From: Azolla caroliniana
Lineage: Eukaryota > Polypodiophyta
Length of the DNA: 64,000 nucleotides
Direction: 5' to 3'
NCBI GenBank assembly: GCA_043228905.1
Contig: JBHGNT010000014.1
Span: 11,780,001 to 11,844,000 of the forward strand
The notes under the pieces are model-generated. The model was not told the DNA's origin. It searched no databases and was given only the letters and a program-made list of their open reading frames with translations. The position numbers and the translations under genes were made by a program. This document shows positions 11,239 to 21,560 of the stretch, piece after piece. The stretch's first letter is position 1. Every line of letters starts with the position of its first letter.

Positions 11239-11603
11239 TGTTGAACGGACAAGCTCAACTGGATCCAGATCGGGGAGCTGGATTGGATTGTAACTGGTAG
11301 ACTATTAGAGGCCTACGAATTTAGCCTACTATATAGGCATATTTTTGGGAGTTAGTGTTAGTCGCTCGTATGAGCATTGAAGTACCTGTCAGTACCTTTG
11401 TCAGTCCTTTTAAGGACTTGTATAAAAAGTGTTATGTAGGACATTTGTAAAAATACAGAGTGTTATTATTTTGAATTGTGTTCATGCTTTTTTCTCTCTC
11501 TATCTCTCCTGTGTATCCTAAGCTTCCATTAAACCTTTCTCTATTTTTCTGTTAATGACCGGATAAACCGGTTTGTCAAAGCTTCCGCATATTAACTTTG
11601 ACG
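11239..11603 (+). repeat. beta-type copia LTR (3' LTR of E2)
   Basis: It begins TGTTGAACGGACAAGCTC directly after a polypurine tract and matches the minus-strand LTR at 25288-25764 through its promoter (TATAAAAAGTG near 11421) and C/T-rich region. The end is eroded: the sister LTR ends ATTAACTTTTACA, here it reads ATTAACTTTGACG, so the right border is approximate. Confidence 0.8.
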
Positions 11604-11887
11604 AGTTCACTATTATTTAGTGATTGATGATGAGCCGTGGAAACCATTGACGATACATCAATATTCCATGTGAACGGATTTTGGAGTGGCCAATATCCAA
11701 TAATGTAATGGTCTAAAATCTTATGTTGATGGCCGAAGAAGAAATTCTACCATGTAAATAACTAGCTAGAGTAATTATGAGGCGGAATAGATTAGATGTG
11801 TGTTTATGAGAGAAGAGAAGAGACACAAGATAGAAGATAAAGGACTCAAATGTATATTAACAATGAATAAGGAAATACACTAGAAAA
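11604..11887. other. Unassigned non-coding spacer
   Basis: About 285 bp of mixed, AT-leaning sequence with no coding frame and no LTR border that I can define. It ends with the first copy of the ACAAC target duplication of element C. The continuation right of C (17506-17571) is similarly featureless, so the two may be the halves of one older sequence split by C. Confidence 0.5.
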
Positions 11888-11892
11888 ACAAC

Positions 11893-12280
11893 TATTGAGA
11901 GACAAGCTCAACATCGGCCAGATCGACTGAAGAAGCCGAGGACCGGATCGGCTGGGACCGATCGGTTAGGCCGAGTGCGTAAACCGGGAGGTCGTTAGGA
12001 AAGATATTCCGTGAGGAATATATTTGGGAGTTAGTGTAGGAGCTCTTAATGAGCATTGAAGTACTGTCAGTACTTCGGTCAGTCCTTCCAGGACTTGTAT
12101 AAAAGTGTTCACTGAGCACGTCTTATGTACAGACTGAGCACTATTATTGAATATAGTATTTTTTGTGTTTCTCTCTCTGTCTCTCCTGTGTACACCGTGT
12201 AAGCTCAAGCTCTCCATTAAACCTGAGTTTCCTCTCTTCTGTTTGGTCTTCATACTAGCTTCCGCACGTTTCTTTTTACA
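11893..12280 (+). repeat. 5' LTR of element C
   Basis: It begins TATTGAGAGACAAGC (the first TG has decayed to TA; the 3' LTR keeps TGTTGAGAGACAAGC) and ends TCTTTTTACA. A TATAAAAGTG promoter box lies near 12098, followed by a C/T-rich stretch near 12168-12188. Confidence 0.95.
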
Positions 12281-12298
12281 TGGTATTAGAGCGCGAGG
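12281..12298 (+). other. Primer-binding site of element C
   Basis: TGGTATTAGAGCGCGAGG follows the 5' LTR with no gap. It matches the initiator-Met type site apart from one transition in the core (usually TATCAGAGC). Confidence 0.85.
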
Positions 12299-12352
12299 GT
12301 TGAGAACCTCTCTGCAGCCGACACAGCTTGACGAAGAAGAACGAGAAGAACG

Positions 12353-13330
12353 ATGGATAGAGGCATGGCGAGCTCGCTTCCAACAGAGAAGCTCAACAGA
12401 ACCAACTACGCGTCTTGGACCTACAAGATGCACCAGTACCTGCTCGGGCACGGCTACTAGAGTTATGTTGAAGGAGCTAATGACGCGGCACCCGAATCGA
12501 CACACAGAGACTTCCCGTCGTGGGAGCAATCGGCGATCAGGGTACTATACTGCTTCACGTCGTGTGTGGGCGAACAACTATTGAGCTATGTTCGGGATGC
12601 AAAGACGCCGAAGGGTGCGTGGGAAAATCTGAAGAAGATTTTCTCCGCGAGCACCACAACCAGGAAGCTTCAGCTCTGACAGGAGTTGAGCAACCTACAA
12701 CAACGCGACTTGTCGGTGGCGGACTATACCTCGAAGATCAAGGATATCTGCGACTCCCTCGCCTCCATAGAGGTGAACATTGAGGAGAGCGAGATGGTCC
12801 AGATCTGTCTCGGAGGTTTGGCGTCGAGGTTCGGAGTGTACCCGGGAGAATACGCCGTCCTTTTTCGACTTACAGTCGATGCTCCTGGTAGAGGAGAACC
12901 ACGCGGGTGCGTCTACAAGCACGCACACTGATAGCAGAATGTTGTACACGGAGGGAGAAAGGCTCCGTGGTCGTGGCGGACGAGGTGAGTCGGTACGCAA
13001 TGGAAGCGGCCGACGTGATCAAGGAAGAAGGCACCGAAGTGATGCCGACATCAACTCTGGACCCTCCGGAAACAGGGGGAGTCGAAGCGATGAGAACCGA
13101 CAAGGGAAGTCCATTGCGGAGTGCTGGTACTGTGGCAAGAAAGGCCACAAGGAAAGTGAGTGCTGGAAGAAGCGCGCCGATTCGGAGAGAAATGGCTCCA
13201 GAAATACCGACAAGGGAAATCGGCAGCGATCGCACTACGCCAAAGACTCCAGGAGAGCCGGAGAAGGGTTTGTCTTCGTGACGAGACACGAAGCAAACTC
13301 AATGAAACAGAGCACCCCGAGATCGGACGA
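12353..13330 (+). pseudogene. copia gag of element C
   Basis: It starts at ATG 12353 (MDRGMASSLPTEKLNRTNYA), 54 bases after the primer site. The UBN2-like gag body follows (AWENLKKIFSASTTTRKLQL near 12618-12678, SVADYTSKIKDICDSL near 12712-12760) and a CCHC knuckle WYCGKKGHKESECW (about 13126-13167). Two nonsense changes are consistent with single transitions: TAG at 12458-12460 where relatives have Trp, and a TGA near 12677. A small deletion near 12835 shifts the frame before the knuckle. The product would be the capsid/nucleocapsid protein of cytoplasmic particles. Confidence 0.92.
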
Positions 13331-14560
13331 GGTGTGGTACGGTGTGTCAAACCACATGACGAGCCATAAGGAGTGGTTCTTGTACCTTGAAAAACCGATA
13401 CAACCGGGAGTAGTCGCAACAGGAGACGACACTCCGCATCCGATCGCGAATGTCTGAGAAGTTCCCCTTACCCATGTCGGGCAGAAAGGGAAACTTAAGA
13501 ACGTGCTGCACGTTCCGACAATCACGAAGAACTTGGTCTCGGTCGGACAGATCGTCGACCAAGGGATGGAGGTTCGGTTTACACACCTCGGGTGCTTCAT
13601 TGAGGAAGAAGGCCGTGTGATTGCGCAAGGGCGCAGAGACGGGAGGATGTTCATCCTCGATTCCACTGACAAAGGCACCGCAATGTTTGCAAAGGGACAA
13701 AAAGCCGAGTCGGACATCGACTTGTGGCACAAGCAGATAGGCCACGTCAACTACCAGCGGCTTCAAGATCTGCAAACGAAACAGGTAGTGTTCGGATTGC
13801 CCAAATTTAGTGGCCGAAAGGCACAAATTTGTGAAGCCTGCCAGCTTGGGAAGCAACACCGACTTCCCTTCCCCAACGAGCGAAACCGGAGCCGGAACAA
13901 GCTCGACCTTATACACTCGGATGTGTGGGGGCCGGCACAAAATGTTAGTCTTGGCGGGAGCCGATATTTCGTCTCCTTCATCGACGGCCACACGCGGCAC
14001 ACGTGGATCTACCTCATTGAGAGGAAGAGCGAAGTCTTCGACTGTTTCCGGGACCTCAAAGGGTTCGTGGAAGCCGAAACGGGACGAAAGATCAAGTGCC
14101 TGCGGTCAGATGGCGGGAAAGAGTACTTTTCCGGTCAATTCAACGGTTATCTACAACAAATGGGAATTCGGCGCGAATTCAGTTGTAGATACACGTCGGA
14201 GCAGCACGGCGTGGCCGAGAGAAAGAATCGGTCGATTGTAGAAGCGGCACGGCCAATGCTAGAGGAGAAGAGCTTGCCCAAGTTCTATTGGGCCGACGCG
14301 GTAAGGACCGCGGTATACATCCAGAACCGGATCGGAGACAAAGTGTCGGTGCACGAGCTATATTTCGGAACGAAGCCGAACTTGCGACACTTGAGGGTGT
14401 TTGGTAGCATTGCGTAGTGCATGTACCGAAGGAGAAAAGGAGGAAGCTGGACGCAAAGGCCGAGAAATGCATCTTGGTCGGTTACTCGGACGAGTAGAAG
14501 GGTTATAAGTGCTATAACCCTCGCACCAAACAAGCGCGTGTCAGCTGCGACGTTGTGTTT
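13331..14560 (+). pseudogene. copia protease remnant and integrase of element C
   Basis: Protease is recognisable (SNHMTSHKEWF near 13350) but the catalytic segment is shortened: relatives read WYVDSG before SNHM, this copy reads WYGV. A 9-bp in-frame loss removes the Asp-Ser. Integrase is open from 13503 for 304 codons with LWHKQIGHVNYQRL, CEACQLGKQH (zinc-binding cysteines), the first Asp in LIHSD (13905-13920), the second in SFIDGHTRHTW and the Glu in HGVAERKNR (about 14207). A one-base deletion near 14415 ends the frame in GSIA, and TAG at 14498 interrupts the linker. Confidence 0.92.
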
Positions 14561-15994
14561 GACGAGTCCGCGTCCTGGTACCAGCCCCCGACTACGAACC
14601 TCGACTCCAATCCGAGCTTTGACGATGAGGTCAGTGAGGCCGAGATGCCTCCGGATGAGCCCGAAATCGAGACCCGCGAAGAGAGTCCGATTTCACTCTG
14701 GTTAAGTGGACCGATTGGACGACTGAGTCGGTACGACCAGTCCGATGAAGAGCCCGCGAGTAGTGGAGACTCGGCCGTGCATTCCCCGCGCAGGAAGCCG
14801 AGGAGACGGCTTACGCGCAAAGAGAAAGGGAAGAAGAAGGTGTCGGATTCTGGCACGGAAAGGAACGAGTCAGACCGACGCGAGTCCGACTCCGAGGAAA
14901 CCGGTGACGGGTCTTTAAAGGTGAAGACCGCGTCGACCGAGAAGGCCTCGACATCGGCTAATGTGAGATTACGCCGATCTACCCGCCAGAAGAACCCATT
15001 TGTGCGGTTCGGATACAACGAGTACATGGTGCATCATTATGCGTACATGACCCGTGTAGTGGAAGTGCGTGAGCCGGAGAGCTACGCAGAAGCGGCTAAA
15101 GACGCGAATTGGCGCGCCGTGATGGAGGAAGAGATGCACGCATTGGCGGAGAACGAGACCTGGGACCTGGTTGACGCACCAAAGGGGGTAAAACCGATCG
15201 GGTGTAGATGGGTGTACAAAGTCAAGTACAACACAGATGGCTCGGTCAACAGGTACAAGGCTCGGCTAGTGGCAAAGGGCTACGCGCAGAAACACGGCAT
15301 CGACTACGATGAGACGTTTGCGCCGGTCACGAAAATGACGACCGTCCGTGTTTTGCTCGCAGTAGCCACGACCAAGGGGTGGCACTTACATCAGATGGAT
15401 GTAAAGAATGCGTTCTTGCAAGGTGACCTTGAGGAACAGGTGTACATGGTACAACCCCCTAGATTTCACTCCGGAACGAACTCCTCGGCAGTCTGTCGAT
15501 TGAAGAAGTCCCTTTACGGACTGAAGCAAGCCCCGCGTGCCTGGAACGCGAAGATCACGCAACAATTGCGTCAGATGGGCTTCGTCACGTCAAAATCGGA
15601 CTCTTCCCTGTTCATCTGGAAAGGTCGACTCGGACCAGTTAGTATTTTACTATATGTTGATGACTTGGTCATCACCGGCGCCGACCTATGTGAAATCGAC
15701 CGCGTAAAGCTCCAGCTTGCGGCATTGTTCGACATGAAGGATCTGGGGGACCTTCATTACTTCCTCGGGATCGAAGTGATCTGTATCCCCGAAGGCATAT
15801 TGATTAGCCAACGTCACTACGTGTTGAGTATGCTCTTCAAATTCGGGATGGCCGACTGTAAGACCGTCTCGACTCCTCTGGACAGAACCGTCAAGCTTCG
15901 TCCCGATACGGGAAAGGTATGCGACCTGACGAGATTCCGACAAATTGTCGGAAGCCTCATATACTTGACCATCACCCGACCTGACCTCAGTTAG
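14555..15994 (+). pseudogene. copia linker and complete reverse transcriptase of element C
   Basis: An uninterrupted 479-codon stretch holds an acidic, Ser-rich linker (ESPISLWLSGP near 14675; ASSGDSAVHSPRRK near 14757; RKEKGKKK near 14818), then RT: WDLVDAPKGVKPIGCRWVYK (about 15163-15222), FAPVTKMTTVRVLLAV (about 15317-15364), [34 protein letters not shown] and the catalytic LLYVDDLVITGADL (about 15649-15690). It stops at 15992-15994 where a short deletion after RPDLS removes the residues that lead into RNase H. All RT catalytic motifs are intact. Confidence 0.94.
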
Positions 15995-15997
15995 TTC

Positions 15998-16855
15998 ATG
16001 GCGCGACCTACCGAGGAGCACCTTCAGTGTGCGCAACGTGTACTGCGGTACGTAAGTGGCACTAAGGACCGGGGATTGCTATATCGGACCGGTGCAGCCA
16101 CGCAGTTAGTCGGCTACACCGATGCTGATTGGGTTGGCAACACTGCCGATCGCCGATCCATGTCTGGATACGCGTTCTCCCTCGGGAGTGCCGCGATCGC
16201 GTGGAGCAGTAAGAAGCAGCCGACAGTTGCATTGTCGAGCACCGAAGCTGAGTACCGAGGAGCAGCTATCGCGACATGCAAATCCATATGGTTGAAGCGG
16301 CTACTTAAGGACCTGTAAGAGGAGGTGTCAGATCCGACGACGATCTACTGCGACAACCTCAACAGCATCCAACTCGCGAAAAACTCCGTTTTCCACACAC
16401 GGACCAAGCACATTGAGGTGCACTACCACTTCGTGCGTGAGCGTGTCCTTTCCGGTGAAGTCGAACTTCAGTACGTTCCAACGGATCGGCAAACTGCGGA
16501 CATCTTCACAAAGCCTCTTGGTCTGGACAAGTTGCGGCAATTCTCGGGTGCACTCAGGTTGCGTCACCTCGACGTGCCGAACTTGAGGGGGAGAACAGTC
16601 CCAAACGACCAAGCAAGGCAGCAGGAATGGAGCGGACACCGCGACACCGAGTCGGTTGACAAGTTCGACACGGATCGGCTGAAGAAGCCGAGGGCGGACC
16701 CGCGGAAAAGTTTGGAAGAGGACAGAAGGGGAGCAGCCGAAGGAGAGAGCCGAAGCCAACCACGCATAGGGGAGATAACGCCATCGAGGGCGAGAAGACC
16801 GAAGATGAGTTGGAGACAGCCAACTCGGACGAGAGCGAAAACCGATCGGAGGTAG
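15998..16855 (+). pseudogene. copia RNase H and charged C-terminal extension of element C
   Basis: RNase H motifs are YTDADWVGN (about 16115), [19 protein letters not shown] (about 16229-16285), YCDNLNSIQLAKN and TKHIEVHYHFVRERVLSG. A TAA at 16316-16318 (LLKDL then stop) splits it. After 16325 the frame is open through the end of RNase H and on into the extension (NLRGRTVPNDQARQQEW...), showing that the extension is in frame with pol. The codons for LRGR overlap the upstream polypurine copy at 16582-16593. Confidence 0.88.
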
Positions 16856-17112
16856 CCGAGTCGGTTCGGATGTTTGATTCAGACACGCTGAATTAACTGA
16901 GGCCCAAGCAGAAGAAAAGGCAGTAGAAGAAGCGTCAACACCGCAACAACAGAAGAGCTGATAAGGGCTGCATGAGCAGATGAGCCGACCGGAAGGGTCG
17001 AAGCGCGCAGAGTCGAATAGGTCGAGGAGCGCGAGCGAGGCGTGAAGCCAGGAGGAACCGGAGCTGTGAGCCTGAGGATCCCGAAGAGCCTCAAGTTGAG
17101 CTTGAGGGGGAG
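16582..17112 (+). other. Pair of identical polypurine tracts bracketing the charged extension (element C)
   Basis: CTTGAGGGGGAG occurs at 16582-16593 just past RNase H and identically at 17101-17112 immediately before the 3' LTR. Only the second is placed to prime plus-strand DNA for the existing LTR. Equivalent pairs exist at 1231/1758 (second copy one base changed), 10625/11227 and, reversed, 18495/18011. Confidence 0.75.
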
Positions 17113-17500
17113 TGTTGAGAGACAAGCTCAACATCGGCCAGATCGGCTGAAGAAGCCAAGGACCGGATCGGCTGGGACCAATCGGTTAGGCTGAGTGCGT
17201 AAACCGGGAGGTCGTTAGGAAAGATATTCCGTGAGGAATATATTTGGGAGTTAGTGTAGGAGCTCTTAATGAGCATTGAAGTACTGTCAGTACTTCGGTC
17301 AGTCCTTCCAGGACTTGTATACAAGTGTTCACTGAGCACGTCTTATGTACAAACTGAGCACTATTATTGAATATAGTATTTTTTGTGTTTCTCTCTCTGT
17401 CTCTCCTGTGTACACCGTGTAAGCTGAAGCTCTCCATTAAACCTGAGTTTCCTCTCTTCTATTCGGTCTTCATACTAGCTTCCACACATTTCTTTTTACA
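17113..17500 (+). repeat. 3' LTR of element C
   Basis: Starts TGTTGAGAGACAAGC, ends TCTTTTTACA, length 388 bp. It differs from the 5' LTR at 12 positions by hand count and is followed by target duplication ACAAC. Confidence 0.95.
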
Positions 17501-17571
17501 ACAACCAAGTACAAGGGAAGGACGGTTACCCTCTCTCTTCATTAAAATTCCCACTCTCTCTCTAGCAACTA

Positions 17572-18010
17572 TGTGAAAAGAACAATGTGCGGAAGCAACA
17601 GAACACAGAACGTAGGAAAACACAAGTTTAATGGAGAGCTTGGAGATACACACAGTACACGGGAGAGAGAGAGAGAGAGAGAATACACACAACTCTATTC
17701 AAAAAAATAATACTCAGTTTGTACATAGAATGTGCTCAATGAGCACTTTTATACAAGTCCATACGGACTGACAAAAGTACTGATATGTACTTCAATGCTC
17801 ATAAATGAGCTCTACACTAACTCCCAAAATATATTCCTACGTGGAATATCTTTCCAACGGCTTTGCGGTTTACGCACTGCTACGACTTCTTGTTGCACAC
17901 CGGTTTGCGCACTGGTTTACACACCGATCTGGCCTAACCGATCGGTCCCAACCGATCCGGTTCTCGGCTTGCTCAACCAATCCGGCCAATGTTGAGCTTG
18001 TATCTCAACA
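17572..18010 (-). repeat. 3' LTR of minus-strand copia element A
   Basis: Read on the minus strand it begins TGTTGAGATACAAGC at 18010, directly after a polypurine tract (CTCCCCCTCAAG at 18011-18022 on the plus strand), and ends CTTTTCACA at 17572. It has a TATAAAAGTG box (reverse complement near 17747-17756) and an AG repeat at 17668-17686. It is an alpha-type LTR, but clearly different from the beta LTR at 25288, so the two are not a recent pair. Confidence 0.88.
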
Positions 18011-18506
18011 CTCCCCCTCAAGCTCAACTTGAGGCTCTTTTGGTTCTTCCGGGTCACCGCTCTGGTTTCTTCTAGCTTCACACCTTGCTCGTACTCCTCG
18101 ACCTGTTTGATTACGCGTGCCTCGACCCTTCTGGTCGGCTTGTGTGCTCGTGCGGCCCTTCTCAGCTCCCTTGCTGTCGCGATGTTGGCGTCTCTTCGGC
18201 TGCCCTTTCTTACGCTTGGTCCTCGGTTGATTCGGCATCTCCGAATCAAACATCCGAACCGAATCAGCTTCCTCCGGTCGGTTTTCACTCTCATCCGAGT
18301 TGGCTTCATCTCCCCCATGCTTGGCTGGCTTCGGCTCTTTCTTTCGACTGCTGCCATCACGTCTGCTTTCAGACTCTTTCGCAGATCCGCCCTGGGTTTC
18401 TTCAACCGACCCGAAATTGAATTCGTCATTCGACTTGGCGTTATAGTCTCTTCTCCTCCTTTCTTGCTCCATTCCGTGGTCTTCCGGAACTTCTCTCCCC
18501 CTCAAG
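18011..18506 (-). pseudogene. Charged post-RNase H extension of element A with paired polypurine tracts
   Basis: Downstream of RNase H on the minus strand the frame is open from 18556 to 18005, covering NLRGREVPEDHGMEQERRRR and NDEFNFGSVEETQ, rich in Lys, Arg, Glu, Asp and Ser. FNFGSVEE also occurs in the E1 extension, so the region is conserved in protein sequence between copies. Polypurine copies bound it at 18495-18506 and 18011-18022. Confidence 0.65.
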
Positions 18507-19105
18507 TTCGGTACATTGAGGTGTCGCAACCCAAGCGCACCCGAAAATTGCCGCAACTTGTCGAAACCAAGGGGCTTGGTGAAAATGTCAGCGGTCTGCC
18601 GATTCGTCGGAACATACTAAAGTTCGACTTCACCGGAGAGGACATGCTCGCAGACAAAGTGGTAGTGCACCTCAATGTGCTTAGTCCGGGCGTGGAAGAC
18701 AGGGTTCTTCGCTAACTGGATGCTGCTAAGGTTGTTGCAGTAGATCGTCGTCGGATTGGACACCTCCACCTGCAGGTCCTTGAGTAGTCGTTTCAGCTAG
18801 ATGGCTTCGCATGTTGCGACAACCGCTCCTCTATACTCAGCTTCGGTGCTCGACAGTGGAACTGTCGGCTGCTTCTTGCTACTCCAAGCGATCGCAACGC
18901 TCCCAAGAGAGAACGTGAATCCGGATGTGAATCAGCGATCGCCGGCGTTTCCGGCCCAATCAACATCAGTGTAACCTACTAATTGCGCGGAAATATCGGT
19001 CCGATATAGTAGCCCCGGGTCCTTAGTACCACTGACGTTCCAGAGTACGCGTTGTGCACATTGAAGGTGCTCCTCGGTTGGCCATGCCATGAACTGAGTA
19101 ATCAC
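18507..19105 (-). pseudogene. copia RNase H of element A
   Basis: The minus-strand order of motifs is preserved: the block for YTDVDWAGN (about 18945-18975), [19 protein letters not shown] (about 18800-18870), YCNNLSSIQLAKN (about 18700-18750) and TKHIEVHYHF (about 18655-18690). Stops and frameshifts break it, including a TAG near 18797 and a disrupted border with RT around 19095-19110. Confidence 0.85.
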
Positions 19106-19990
19106 TCAGACCGGGTAACTGAGGTCTCGTCGAGTGATAGTCAAGTAGATGAGGCTTCCGACAATCTGTTGAAACCTCTTCGGGTCACAAACCTTTCCGG
19201 AGTTAGCGCAAAGCTTGACGGTTCTATCCAGAGGAGTTGAGACGGATTTACAATCTGCCATCCCGAACTTGAAGAGCATACCCAACACGTAATGCCGTTG
19301 GCTGATCAGTATGCCTTCGTGGGTATAGATCACTTCGATCCCGAGGAAGTAATGAAGGTCCCCCAGGTCCTTCATGTCAAATGATGCCTCGAGTTGGAGC
19401 TTTACGTGGTCAATTTCACCTAGGTCGGTGTTGATGATGACCAAGTCATCAACATTAAGTAAAAGGCGACCTTTCTGAATGAATAGTGAAGAGTCTGATT
19501 TGGACGTCGCAAATCCCATCCGACACAATCGCTGCGTGATTTTCCCGTTCCAAGCACACGGGGCTTGCTTTAGTCCATAAAGGGACTTCTTTAACCAACA
19601 GACTGCCGAAGTGTTCATTCCAGAGTGAAATCCGGGGGGTTTTACCATGTACGCCTGTTCCTCAAGCTCTCCTGGTAGGAACACATTCTTGACATCCATC
19701 TGATGTAAATGCCACCCCTTCGCCGCAGCTATCGCAAGCAAGACACGGACGGTTGTCATCTTTGCGACTGCCGCAAACGTCTCATCATAGTCGATGCCGT
19801 GTTGTTGCGCGTAGCCTTTCGCTACTAATTGGGCCTTGTATCGGTTCACCAAGCCGTCGGTGTTGTACTTGACCTTGTACACCCACCTACATCCAATTGG
19901 CTTGACACCCTTCGGTGCGTCAACCAATTCCCATGTTTCATGCTCCGCCCGTGCGTGCATCTCTTCCTCCATTGCGGCACGCTAATTTGC
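19106..19990 (-). pseudogene. copia reverse transcriptase of element A, nearly intact, YVDD changed to NVDD
   Basis: An open stretch of 288 codons starts at 19972 (MEEEMHARAEHETWELV) and runs through GCRWVYKVKYNTDG, YDETFAAVAKMTTVRVLLA, QMDVKNVFLPGELEEQAYMV, LYGLKQAPCAWN and LLNVDDLVIINTD (about 19425-19460). The tyrosine of the catalytic YVDD box is Asn here. The two aspartates remain. It ends at a stop just before the RNase H segment. An upstream TAG at 19982-19984 separates it from the linker. Confidence 0.92.
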
Positions 19991-20570
19991 ATCCTTCGCC
20001 GCTTCTGCGTACCTCTCCAGCTCACGCACTTCCACTACACGCGTCATGTACGCGTAGTGATGTGCCATGTACTCGTTGTATCTGAACCGCACAACAAGGT
20101 TCTTTTGGCGGGTAGATCGGCGTAACTGCTCATTAGCTGATGTTGAGGCTTTCTTGACTGACGCGGACTTTGCTCTCAAAGGTCGTCATCTCTCTTCTCG
20201 GAGTCGGATTCACATTGATCTGACTCGCCCTTATCTGTGCCGTACTCCGGCTTCTTCTGCTTCCCTTTTCCCTTGCGCGTAAACCGTCTCCTCTGCTTCC
20301 TACGCGGGGAATGCACGGCCAAGTCTCCACTACTCCCCGTCTCTTCTTTGGACTGGTCAAACTGACCCAGTCGCTCGTTCGGTTCACTTAGCCCAAATGA
20401 AATCGGACTCTCATCGAGGGTCTTGATTTCGCGGTCATCGGGAGGCATTTCAGCCTCGTTGACCTCATTGTCAGAACTCGGGTCCAGAGATCCGGAGTTG
20501 GAGTTGAGGTCCGGAGTCAGAGGCAAGTACCAGGACGCGGACTCGTTAAACACAACATCGCGGCTCACGC
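19991..20570 (-). pseudogene. copia integrase-RT linker of element A
   Basis: On the minus strand this is an acidic, Ser-rich linker with SASWYLP near 20530, EAEMPPDDREIKTLDESPIS (about 20395-20455), SSGDLAVHSPRRKQRRR (about 20280-20330), then RSTRQKNLVVRFRYNEYMAHH (about 20050-20115). Its composition matches linkers in C and E2. One frameshift lies near 20176. Confidence 0.85.
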
Positions 20571-21560
20571 GAGCTTGTTTGGTTCGGGGGTTATAACAAT
20601 TATAACCCTTTTGTTTGTCCGAGTAGCCGACCAAGATACACTTCTCCGCTTTCATGTCTGACTTCCTCCGTTTCTCCTTTGGCACATGCACATATGCAAT
20701 GCTACCAAAAACTCTCAAATGTCGTAGTTTCGGCTTTCTTCCGAAATACAACTCATGCGCTGACACTTTGTCTCCGATTTGATTCTGGATGTAGACTGTG
20801 GTTTGTATCGCTTTGGCCCAATAGAACTTGGGCAAGCTCTTTTCTTCCAGCATTTCCTACGCCGCTTCCACAACCGACCGATTTTTCCTTTCGGCTATGT
20901 CGTTTTGCTCTGGCATATACCTGCAACTGAATTTGTGCCAAATTCCCATTTGTTGCTGATAACTGTTGAATTGGCCGGAAAAGTAGTCTTTCCCTCCATC
21001 CGACTGCAGGCACTTGATCTTTCTCCTTGTTTCCCTTTCTACGAAGCTTTTGAGGTCCCGAAACAGTCGAAGACTTCACTCTTCTTTTCAATGAAATAGA
21101 TCCACGTGTGTTGTGTGTAGTCGTCGATGAAGGAGACAAAATATCTACTCCCGTCAAGACTAACGTTCTCTGTCAGCCCCCATACATCCGAATGTATCAA
21201 GTCGAGCTTGTTCCGGCTCCGGTTACACTTGTTTGGGAAAGGAAGTTGGTATTGCTTCCCTAGCTGGCAGGCTTCACAAATTTGGGCCTTCCGGCCACTG
21301 AATTTGGGCAATCCAAACACAACTTGTTTCGATTGCAAGTCCCGAAGTCTTTGATAGTTGACGTGGCCTATCCGCTTGTGCCACAAGTCCATATCTGACG
21401 CAAGTTTTTGTCCTTTTGCGAAAGTTGCGGTGCCAACGTCATTGGTGTCGAGGATAAACATCCTCCTATCTTTGCGCCCTTGCGCAATAACTTGGCCTTA
21501 CTCCTCGATGAATCACCCGAGATGTGTGAACCGGACTTGCATCCCCTAGTCGACGATCTA
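20571..21560 (-). pseudogene. copia GAG-pre-integrase and integrase of element A
   Basis: Minus-strand frames 21461-21039 and 20853-20176 hold LWHKRIGHVNYQRLRDLQSK (about 21330-21390), CEACQLGKQYQLPF, the first catalytic Asp in LIHSD (about 21190), the second in SFIDDYTQHTW (about 21105-21140) and, after a frameshift near 21060, the DRKNR-type Glu region near 20885-20905. The frame continues to KFYWAKAIQTTVYIQN and ELYFGRKPKLRHLRVFGSIA. The damage is a few indels; the integrase tail is intact. Confidence 0.9.

Larger units (their letters stand above)
11893..17500 (+). mobile_element. Near-intact Ty1/copia element C with paired LTRs and perfect target duplication
   Basis: The 5.6-kb element has two 388-bp LTRs (11893-12280, 17113-17500), a primer-binding site at 12281, gag, protease, integrase, RT, RNase H and a charged extension, in copia order. 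It is flanked by a perfect 5-bp duplication ACAAC (11888-11892 and 17501-17505). By hand comparison the LTRs differ at 12 of 388 sites (3.1%), almost all transitions. This is the youngest-looking complete insertion in the window. Coding damage is limited to a few nonsense changes, three or four small indels and a 9-bp in-frame loss at the protease active site. Confidence 0.96.

Noticed and set aside
13347-14000. 217-codon minus-strand frame
   Set aside because: It is the antisense shadow of the integrase frame of element C.
17113-18010. Two adjacent LTRs in opposite orientation read as a terminal inverted repeat of one DNA transposon
   Set aside because: Each has its own polypurine tract and internal domain on its far side, and C has its own target duplication; they are neighbouring LTR elements.
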